Of a stretch of 20,419 nt of DNA, positions 15,562-20,419 are shown piece by piece. Origin of the DNA: a virus. The notes below the pieces were generated by a model. That model did no database searches, was not told the origin of the DNA, and saw only the letters and a program-made list of their open reading frames with translations. Numbering within the stretch: position 1 is the stretch's first letter; each line of letters opens with the position of its first letter. Location of the stretch: the IMG/VR virus record IMGVR_UViG_3300033153_003104, positions 1-20,419 of that record; one strand, written 5' to 3'. Made by a program: the position numbers and the translations under genes.

Positions 15562-15594
15562 AAAAAGGGGAGGCTAAACCCTCCCTTTTTTTTT
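15562..15594 (+). terminator. Strong intrinsic terminator after the major capsid gene
   Basis: GGGAGG at 15568-15573 pairs with CCTCCC at 15580-15585 across a six-base loop. A G-T wobble and five A-T pairs extend the stem, and nine T residues (15586-15594) follow. It is the only convincing Rho-independent terminator in the window and lies 21 bases after the capsid stop. Confidence 0.9.
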
Positions 15595-15619
15595 GATTTA
15601 TTGTATAAACTTTAAAAAA

Positions 15620-16261
15620 ATGGCAAAAGAAGTATTAACAAAAATATACGCAAAAAGCCCTGATCCAGACTTAGAAGCAATAGCAAGGAAACAAGAATAT
15701 GGGCAGGCACAATTAGCAAGACTTGCACATGTTAATTCATTAAGAAGTGACATAAATGCAAAACTTGCAACTGATTTAACACCAGGAACTCCTCTTTTAG
15801 ATACAGGGAGATTATATATGTTAAAAAAATCAGGAACTAAAATAACATATACTGATGGAGTTTTTGATGGCTGGTTATTTATAGCAAGAGAGTTTGTTGA
15901 TCTTAACCTGGGCGCACCAGTAGTAACAGCAATGGGTACTATTACTCATACTGGAACTAATGACTTGCGTATTTGGAAACTTTCAGGAACAGTATCCTGT
16001 CTTAATGATAGTACAGGTACAACTACCTTATATGTAACAACAATGGGACCTGGAGCACAATTAGATGATGCAGCAGCTGCACCAGCTTTATCTCCAGTTC
16101 TAGATGTTTGTAGAATTGAACTTCCTGAAGGAGGAACAGCTGAAACACATGACATTGGAGTACGTGCATCTGCTACAGCAGCATCTGCTAGCAATCAAGG
16201 ATGGTTTGATACAGAAGTTGAATTTTTACTTCCTGAAGGTATTATACCAACCAATTCTTAA
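15620..16261 (+). CDS. Probable capsid decoration or head-surface protein
   Basis: This gene encodes 213 residues. I start it at ATG 15620 (A-rich leader) rather than at the TTG nine codons upstream, which falls inside the terminator T-tract. A helical N-terminus (about 15-50) precedes LLDTGRLYMLKKSGTK and a beta-rich, Thr/Gly/Ala-rich body with short strands (TITHTGTNDLRIWKLSGTVSC, then TTTLYVTTMGPG). It ends in FLLPEGIIPTNS. There is no enzyme motif. Direct position after the capsid gene and beta character fit a decoration or head-fibre protein. Since the terminator lies between them, it would receive only readthrough transcription, implying a lower level than capsid unless a promoter is hidden in the 59-base gap. 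A different virion role is possible. Confidence 0.65.
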   Translation: MAKEVLTKIYAKSPDPDLEAIARKQEYGQAQLARLAHVNSLRSDINAKLATDLTPGTPLLDTGRLYMLKKSGTKITYTDGVFDGWLFIAREFVDLNLGAPVVTAMGTITHTGTNDLRIWKLSGTVSCLNDSTGTTTLYVTTMGPGAQLDDAAAAPALSPVLDVCRIELPEGGTAETHDIGVRASATAASASNQGWFDTEVEFLLPEGIIPTNS

Positions 16262-16286
16262 ATAATAATAATTAAAACCAACAATT

Positions 16287-17306
16287 ATGAATGATTACAC
16301 ACAAGTAGAAGTAAAAACGTTAAACACGCCTAGAAAGGTTTCAATTAAACCATTCTTTAATCCTTCAAAAGAAAATATGGGATTAGAGAATTATGGTATG
16401 GCTTTATATGACGGAGTTTATCATGAAGAACAATTAGCATGTATTGAGAAGAACGGAATTAAAAGATTTGTTACAGGACTTAATGAGTTTGCTCCTGAAG
16501 TTAAACTCATTAACGACCCTGAAGTTAAAGCTTCTAAAATTAAAGAAATAAGAAATATTATTTCTGAATTAGAAAAAGATTTAGCAGCAAACGTAATGGA
16601 TGTTGATGATGAAAAATTTTGGGAAAAGGTAACACTTTTAAGACCTAACAATGATGAGTTTTGGGGAAAGATATCTTTAAGAGTAGGAAATGATACAACT
16701 CATTTAGATCCTGAAAAAAATCCTTATGATTTAATTAAACTATATGCAATAGAAGCAGGTGGTTTCACATTGGTTGCAAAAAGTCTGGAAACAGCACAAT
16801 CAATGCCGTCAGCACCAAAGTTTTATTTAGATAGATATGAGGAAACTATTTCAACTAAAAATGAAGTTAAAAAGATACGTAATAAAGCTTTATCTCAATT
16901 ACAGAATATGTATGATAAGAATAGTAAAAAATTATTATATGTTACAAAGGTGATTGTACCTGGAAGTCCACAATATATTAATTCAACACCTAATGATGTT
17001 TTATATGAGGTTATGGATGATTATATAAATGGAAATACATTTGAAAGAGATGCGAAAAGATCTGCTGAAACTTTCTTAAAAACGTCTAAGACTTCTATGG
17101 AAAATTTAAAACTTAGATCCTTAATTAAGGACGCTACATATCACAAGTATATAGCTCCAAAAGCAGATGGATTCATATATCATTTAAAATCAAGTACAAT
17201 GTTGGGAAGAAATCCTGGTGATGTATTAGAATATTTAAAGAACCCATTAAATGAGCAAATTTTGGTTGCCATACTTGAGCCTGTAGAAAAACTATGGAAT
17301 AGATGA
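16287..17306 (+). CDS. Unidentified 339-residue head-region protein
   Basis: This gene encodes 339 residues. The first half is mixed helix/strand with MGLENYGMALYDGVYHEEQL, an Asp/Glu/Lys-rich helix (KEIRNIISELEKDLAANVMD, about 84-103) and the segment LRPNNDEFWGKISLRVGN. The second half is strongly helical and basic (KKIRNKALSQLQNMYDKNSKK, in pieces), followed by a C-terminal part with GFIYHLKSSTMLGRNPGDV and LVAILEPVEKLWNR. No cysteine cluster, membrane segment or catalytic motif is obvious. Its stop overlaps the start of the first small glycine-rich gene (ATGA at 17303-17306), so they are coupled. Context suggests a virion or assembly protein; I do not recognise the family. Confidence 0.65.
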   Translation: MNDYTQVEVKTLNTPRKVSIKPFFNPSKENMGLENYGMALYDGVYHEEQLACIEKNGIKRFVTGLNEFAPEVKLINDPEVKASKIKEIRNIISELEKDLAANVMDVDDEKFWEKVTLLRPNNDEFWGKISLRVGNDTTHLDPEKNPYDLIKLYAIEAGGFTLVAKSLETAQSMPSAPKFYLDRYEETISTKNEVKKIRNKALSQLQNMYDKNSKKLLYVTKVIVPGSPQYINSTPNDVLYEVMDDYINGNTFERDAKRSAETFLKTSKTSMENLKLRSLIKDATYHKYIAPKADGFIYHLKSSTMLGRNPGDVLEYLKNPLNEQILVAILEPVEKLWNR

Positions 17307-17701
17307 AAAAGTTACCCAAAAAACAACGAGGTGGATACATTGGTGATGGAAGTATAGGAGATACAACCACTGGTCAGATATCACAAACAAGAGATGCTAC
17401 TAATAATGACGTCATGAAGTATTTCAATGATCTTGAAGCCAGTCGTAATAGGAGAGATCCTGGAATGCAAGGAGATAGAGTTCCTTTAATAGATCCAATA
17501 AGACCTAATCCTACTGGAAATACTGAAATAAGAGAAAACACAACTACTGATGATAGTGGGATAAAATATCCTGAAGGTAGAAAAGTTCCAGTAAGATTTA
17601 AAAAAGGTGGATCATGGGAAGGTATAGGTGAAAAAAAGCTTAAGAAACCAAAATATAAAAAAAATAAAAAGGCTAAACCTAATAAGAAAGGTCTTTTTTA
17701 A
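17303..17701 (+). CDS. Small basic double-glycine protein A (two shared modules)
   Basis: This gene encodes 132 residues, starting with LPKKQRGG (GG at 10-11). A second shared block, RDATNNDVMKYF at about 30-41, matches the N-terminus of the next two genes (RDxxNND-hydrophobic-K/R-YF). The middle is Pro/Asn/Asp-rich and disordered. RFKKGGS at about 98-104 recurs in the 18160 gene, and the tail is extremely basic (KKLKKPKYKKNKKAKPNKK). There is no folded domain I recognise. The basic tail could bind DNA. It overlaps the upstream gene by ATGA and is the largest member but one of the family. Function unknown; capsid cargo protein or DNA-condensing peptide are guesses. Confidence 0.7.
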   Translation: MKKLPKKQRGGYIGDGSIGDTTTGQISQTRDATNNDVMKYFNDLEASRNRRDPGMQGDRVPLIDPIRPNPTGNTEIRENTTTDDSGIKYPEGRKVPVRFKKGGSWEGIGEKKLKKPKYKKNKKAKPNKKGLF

Positions 17702-17712
17702 TGTTCTAATAT

Positions 17713-17895
17713 ATGAACAGAGATATAAAAAATAATAATATCATTAGATATTTTCAAGAAGGTGGTAATCAATATGGTGACTATGGACCTAAAAAAATAC
17801 GTAATAAAGATAAAGTCTATAAACGAGGAGAATTTAGAAAAGGTAAAACAAAAGAAGAGTGGATAAGATCTGGTGGTAGACTGTTAATGCGTTAA
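17713..17895 (+). CDS. Small basic double-glycine protein B
   Basis: This gene encodes 60 residues: MNRDIKNNNIIRYFQEGG, then a Tyr/Gly-rich piece (NQYGDYGPKK) and a basic remainder with another GG at 54-55 (RSGGRLLMR). Its first 18 codons match those of the following gene at 47 of 54 bases, so the two arose by duplication. No motif outside the family is seen. It starts 11 bases after the preceding stop. The same NN-hydrophobic-RYF block occurs inside protein A. At only 60 residues, whether it is real rests on the conserved paralogous N-terminus; synonymous changes between the copies (ttt/ttc, ggt/gga, atc/att) support translation. Confidence 0.68.
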   Translation: MNRDIKNNNIIRYFQEGGNQYGDYGPKKIRNKDKVYKRGEFRKGKTKEEWIRSGGRLLMR

Positions 17896-17976
17896 AGAAA
17901 AGTGTTTGGGATAAACGTTAATATGAACAGAGATGTAAAAAATAATGATATTCTTAGATATTTCCAAGGAGGAGGT
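17713..17976 (+). repeat. Pair of 54-bp direct repeats opening genes B and C
   Basis: Copies at 17713-17766 and 17923-17976, 47 of 54 bases identical by hand comparison, start at the two ATG codons and end at the double glycine. Three of the seven differences are third-base synonymous changes. The copies are 210 bases apart. Confidence 0.85.
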
Positions 17977-18117
17977 GCAGTTAAAGATTGGTGGGGAGAT
18001 AGATATGCAAGAAGAAGAGATAGAAAGAGAAAGAAAAGTAATAAAGCATCTAGAAATAAAATGCAAAAGCAATGTGATTTTAATAAAAAAAATCCAATGT
18101 GTAAAAGAAGAAGATAA
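17923..18117 (+). CDS. Small basic double-glycine protein C, paralogue of B
   Basis: This gene encodes 64 residues from ATG 17923; an upstream GTG at 17902 is less likely because the homology with protein B begins exactly at this ATG. The N-terminus MNRDVKNNDILRYFQGGG is followed by WW (about 23-24) and a dense Arg/Lys region (ARRRDRKRKKSNKASRNK, about 29-46) with two late cysteines (51, 60). The arginine/lysine density is protamine-like and suggests nucleic-acid contact. It lies 27 bases after gene B and 42 bases before gene D. Only the first 18 residues match B; the rest has diverged or been exchanged. Confidence 0.65.
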   Translation: MNRDVKNNDILRYFQGGGAVKDWWGDRYARRRDRKRKKSNKASRNKMQKQCDFNKKNPMCKRRR

Positions 18118-18159
18118 GAACTTATAAAGTATTTGGAATAGATACTAAAAATATAAATT

Positions 18160-18435
18160 ATGGCAAATTTACCTAAAAAACAAAAAGGTGGGGGAATAAG
18201 TAAAGTAGAACCACAAGTGATAACAGGATTTGGAACAGGTCCTAATTACACAGCAGGAAACACACCTTGGTATAAAGAAGGTGGAAACATTACAAAAAGA
18301 GAAAAAAGAGCTGGAAAAGCCTACGCAAAAGGGAAAGATAAAAAGGGAAATAGAATTCTTGATAAGAATACAAAAGGGATGGATAAATTTAAAAAAGGTG
18401 GATCACAAAACGGACCAACAGGATTTGGATATTAA
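18160..18435 (+). CDS. Small basic double-glycine protein D
   Basis: This gene encodes 91 residues. It begins MANLPKKQKGGG, matching protein A (LPKKQ then R/K then GG, at the same residues 4-11). It continues with a Gly/Thr/Asn-rich linker, a second motif WYKEGGN at about 37-43, a basic helix-like stretch (TKREKRAGKAYAKGKDKKG) and a third motif KFKKGGS at about 76-82, again as in protein A. It ends GPTGFGY. Three evenly spread double-glycine motifs in 91 residues make it the clearest example of the family. ATG 18160 follows an A-rich leader. No known domain is visible; probably mostly disordered. Confidence 0.7.
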   Translation: MANLPKKQKGGGISKVEPQVITGFGTGPNYTAGNTPWYKEGGNITKREKRAGKAYAKGKDKKGNRILDKNTKGMDKFKKGGSQNGPTGFGY

Positions 18436-18436
18436 T

Positions 18437-18456
18437 ATTTAAAAATTAAAGTCATG
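18437..18456 (+). repeat. 20-base leader identical to that of the 18920 gene
   Basis: ATTTAAAAATTAAAGTCATG at 18437-18456 is repeated exactly at 18903-18922. Each copy ends in the start codon of a gene. It may be a translation-initiation leader of the Bacteroidota type (A/T-rich, no Shine-Dalgarno) or a relic of duplication. Confidence 0.8.
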
Positions 18457-18897
18457 AGAAAAATAGTTAGAAAATATAAAGGTGGAACTAAAGATATAAA
18501 AACCTATCAAGAAGGAGGGATGCCTTCATGGATAAAGGATCAATATAAAGAAATATCAAAAAGTGGTGAACATAGAACAGATGGACCAATACCACCACCA
18601 GCAGCTGATCGTTGGAATGTTGGACCAACACCTCCACCAGCAGCTGATCGTTGGGGGCCTCCTGTCAACACCAATCCTCCTTGGCAACCAGCTACAGACC
18701 CACGCCAATTAACACCTCCTAATACTTCACCAGATCAATGGAGACCAGCTCAAGGTGATACAACTCAGGGTCAAGTGATGCAAGATGGTGGTGGAATTTT
18801 TGGTAAAGATTATAAAAAACAAAATAAAAAACATAAATTAACCAATCCTGGAAAAAGAGGTGGTGGAAAACAATATAGGCGTAAAGCAGGTAAATAA
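18454..18897 (+). CDS. Small basic double-glycine protein E with Pro-rich tandem repeat
   Basis: This gene encodes 147 residues. The N-terminus MRKIVRKYKGG has its GG at 10-11 like proteins A and D, quickly followed by TYQEGG (21-22), like the YF/YK-x-EGG motifs of B and D. The middle (about 40-105) is Pro/Trp-rich and disordered, including two copies of a 13-residue unit GP(I/T)PPPAADRW and further PxW or QW motifs. A third motif (MQDGGG, about 109-114) and a very basic Gly/Lys/Arg tail with RGGG (about 135-138) close it. Pro-rich repeats suggest a flexible spacer or ligand for a partner. It is the last clear family member before the gene at 18920. Confidence 0.7.
   Translation: MRKIVRKYKGGTKDIKTYQEGGMPSWIKDQYKEISKSGEHRTDGPIPPPAADRWNVGPTPPPAADRWGPPVNTNPPWQPATDPRQLTPPNTSPDQWRPAQGDTTQGQVMQDGGGIFGKDYKKQNKKHKLTNPGKRGGGKQYRRKAGK
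18582..18654 (+). repeat. 39-bp tandem repeat (1.9 copies) coding GP(I/T)PPPAADRW
   Basis: Unit 1 is 18582-18620 and unit 2 begins at 18621, with 34 bases conserved to 18654 and only two differences. The repeat keeps frame (13 codons) and lies in the Pro-rich middle of protein E. Copy number could vary between related phages. Confidence 0.85.
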
Positions 18898-18919
18898 TTA
18901 ACATTTAAAAATTAAAGTC

Positions 18920-19132
18920 ATGGCAGGAGAACCATATCAAAAAGACGGAGACTATGCTTCATATTTAAAGCATTGCATGGATGTAGCTAAAAATAGAGCT
19001 TTATCACAAACTCCAAGTAGTTCAGCATCTGTAGAAGGAATTGGAGAAGCAGAAGCAAAAAATAAAAGATTATTATCTGAGCAACCTTCTGCAAGTAAAA
19101 CTGTACCAGGAATGCCAGGTAAATTGAAATAG
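18920..19132 (+). CDS. Small unidentified protein
   Basis: This gene encodes 70 residues: MAGEPYQKDGDYASYLKHC, a short helix (MDVAKNRALSQ), then a Ser/Ala/Glu-rich disordered tail (SSSASVEGIGEAEAKNKR) ending PGMPGKLK. It lacks the double-glycine motif and the high basic charge of the five genes upstream, so I do not count it in that family, although it shares its 20-base leader with gene E. It ends six bases before the connector gene and may be an accessory head-tail protein. No family recognised. Confidence 0.6.
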   Translation: MAGEPYQKDGDYASYLKHCMDVAKNRALSQTPSSSASVEGIGEAEAKNKRLLSEQPSASKTVPGMPGKLK

Positions 19133-19138
19133 TTTGAA

Positions 19139-19846
19139 ATGAATAATACCACTCTTCAACTTAAAATACAACAAAGGTTGAATAAACTTGCTAGTACAGA
19201 CTATGATAACATAGAATGCTGGCAGATTGTTGAGGCCTTTAATAAAGCACAGATTGAGTGGCCACGTAGACAAATACGTGGTAGTAATGCATTTAAGGAT
19301 GGTGATGAAGGTTCTGTAAGAAGAATAGATGATTTACAGCGTCTTTTATTAGAAGAAAAACTACCTCTTACAGATAAACAAATCTTTTATGAGTCTGTTT
19401 CAGAACTTCCAGTTGATTATTTAGAGTATAAAAGAATTGATGTAAAAGGAGTACATGAGTGTTGTGATGAAGGAAGACCTATGATTGTATATTTAGCTGA
19501 AGAGGATAATAGAGCTCAATTATTAAGAGATGTTCACAAACAACCAAACTTTGAATGGGGTGAAACTTTTTCAACTTTAATTAATAATAAAGCAAGAATA
19601 TTTACTAATGATCAATTTCAATTAGAAGACGCAATTTTAACATATTATAGAAAACCTATTAACATTCAAATTGCAGGTTGTACAGATCCTTATACCCTGG
19701 TTGTTTCAGTGGTAGATGTTGAATCTGAATTTAAAGATGACATTGTAGAATTAATAATTGATGAAACTATTGCTATACTTGCAGGCGACATTGAATACGG
19801 AACTCAAATGCAAAGAGGAACACAAGCTGCTGAAAGAAGTAATTAA
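19139..19846 (+). CDS. Probable head-tail connector / neck (tail stabilisation) protein
   Basis: This gene encodes 235 residues. The N-terminal third is helical (LKIQQRLNKLASTDYDNIECW, IVEAFNKAQIEWPRRQIRG, about 5-47), as in gp4-type stabilisation and adaptor proteins of podoviruses and crAss-like phages. It is followed by a beta-rich middle (FYESVSELPVDYLEYKRIDV) and a C-terminal helical end (DDIVELIIDETIAILAGDIE) typical of the closing helix of such connectors. It would sit beneath the portal and join head and tail. Position after the head genes and before a structural gene agrees. Identification rests on general pattern and order, so the exact ring it forms is uncertain. Start ATG 19139 lies six bases after the previous stop. 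Confidence 0.68.
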   Translation: MNNTTLQLKIQQRLNKLASTDYDNIECWQIVEAFNKAQIEWPRRQIRGSNAFKDGDEGSVRRIDDLQRLLLEEKLPLTDKQIFYESVSELPVDYLEYKRIDVKGVHECCDEGRPMIVYLAEEDNRAQLLRDVHKQPNFEWGETFSTLINNKARIFTNDQFQLEDAILTYYRKPINIQIAGCTDPYTLVVSVVDVESEFKDDIVELIIDETIAILAGDIEYGTQMQRGTQAAERSN

Positions 19847-19851
19847 ATACT

Positions 19852-19881
19852 TTGCAGTTAAGAAAAAAATTATTATATTAT
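19852..19881 (+). promoter_or_regulatory. Putative promoter before the last gene
   Basis: TTG at 19852-19854, 19 bases, then TATATTAT at 19874-19881, 40 bases upstream of ATG 19922. It has the same elements and nearly the same spacing as the sites at 349 and 4110, within a 75-base gap that has no other function I can see. Confidence 0.45.
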
Positions 19882-19921
19882 AGTATGTATATATGTTTAT
19901 AAATTTTAAAAATTAGAAAAA

Positions 19922-20419
19922 ATGGCTTATTTTAATCATGCGTTTCAAAAAACGCTTTTAGCTACAGGAGCATTACCCTCTTCAACTAGTGGAGCAGGTG
20001 AATCAACTGCAGCGTTACTTGCTACTTATGGTCCAGCAGAGACATTTGTTATTAATCCCCAGACATGGGCAGCAGATTATGTTGCTTTATTGACTGGTGG
20101 TAATAATATTGTTTTAGCAGGAACCTCAATAATGTCTCAGGACAAAATTGGACCTTTTCATGGTGGATATCAAACCACATCAAAAACAAAAATGATTAAT
20201 CCAAAGTATGTGCAATCAGTTTACCAAGTAAATTGTTGTGAAGCTAGGACTAACGTTATTGGTGTTGGAAAAATAGATCCTGATGGTTCTTTTGATGCTA
20301 CAGATTGTTGTAGAACATTTGAATGTGATGAGACCTATTATTTAAGAATTGATCTTAAAGGTTCTCCAGCATTAAGGTATCTTAATCACAACATGTATTA
20401 TGTAGCTTCTGCATATACA
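19922..20419 (+). CDS. N-terminal part of a virion structural protein with cysteine pairs (partial)
   Basis: The frame is open from ATG 19922 to the right edge, 166 codons. It begins MAYFNHAFQKTLLATGAL, has an Ala/Thr/Gly-rich, beta-looking body (TFVINPQTWAADYVALLTGG), and contains two cysteine pairs and a further Cys (105/106, 129/130, 135) around VNCCEARTN and DCCRTFECDE. It continues with LRIDLKGSPALRYLNHNMYYV. No signal peptide or enzyme motif is evident. Position after a connector and its own promoter suggest an abundant tail or baseplate protein; a tail tube or contractile sheath is possible, but I cannot decide without the rest. The cysteines may bind metal or stabilise the assembled particle. 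Confidence 0.75.
   Translation, partial: MAYFNHAFQKTLLATGALPSSTSGAGESTAALLATYGPAETFVINPQTWAADYVALLTGGNNIVLAGTSIMSQDKIGPFHGGYQTTSKTKMINPKYVQSVYQVNCCEARTNVIGVGKIDPDGSFDATDCCRTFECDETYYLRIDLKGSPALRYLNHNMYYVASAYT

Noticed and set aside
17945-18127. Alternate frames over the small basic genes (also 18230-18442)
   Set aside because: A different frame of genes C and D; the paralogous N-termini and shared motifs identify the other frame as coding.
17302-18900. Bacteriocin/ComC-type double-glycine secretion system
   Set aside because: No peptidase-containing ABC transporter is present, the leaders are basic rather than the usual acidic/hydrophobic pattern, and the GG motifs also recur internally and near C-termini.

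Overview
This window looks like part of the late (virion and packaging) region of a tailed double-stranded DNA phage (Caudoviricetes) infecting a member of the Bacteroidota. The DNA is AT-rich (roughly one third G+C by eye). Every gene I accept lies on the + strand, and most are packed with ATGA overlaps or gaps of only a few bases. Starts mostly lack a Shine-Dalgarno sequence and follow A/T-rich leaders. Four gene-free gaps carry a TTG / TATATT(A/T) promoter-like signal resembling the Bacteroidota -33/-7 type. TAA, TAG and TGA all end genes normally, so I see no stop-codon recoding. No integrase, tRNA, rRNA, CRISPR array or insertion sequence was found.

Left region (1-3437): host-recognition genes. 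These are the C-terminal end of a large unknown protein, a short fibre-type protein with a conserved-looking N-terminal anchor motif, a fibre gene that appears broken by a one-base frameshift at about 1143, a parallel beta-helix tailspike-like protein, and a small unknown protein. Next (3438-5072) comes a probable lysis segment: a one-helix membrane protein, two small unknowns, and an L,D-transpeptidase-like (YkuD-type) enzyme that probably serves as endolysin. A promoter whose spacer is filled by a 16-bp perfect palindrome starts the 4168 transcript.

Middle region (5069-9695): DNA-handling and packaging genes. They are a likely winged-helix protein, an HU/IHF-like protein, an eight-cysteine metal-binding protein, a PD-(D/E)XK nuclease, an unknown protein, and the large terminase, which has a deviant Walker A and a complete nuclease triad. 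Then follows the head module (9705-16261): a very long portal with a charged coiled-coil tail, a scaffold-like protein, the major capsid protein, a strong intrinsic terminator, and a beta-rich probable decoration protein.

Right region (16287-20419): an unknown 339-residue protein; a run of six very small genes, five of them basic and glycine-rich; a probable head-tail connector (neck) protein; and the start of a cysteine-containing virion protein cut by the window edge. The five basic genes (17303-18897) are the most unusual part. They share short motifs in different combinations, including a double glycine at residues 10-11 in three of them, and look like a shuffled family of small proteins embedded among the head genes. 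I propose, without proof, that they are capsid cargo (internal) proteins or peptides that dock on a common virion partner.
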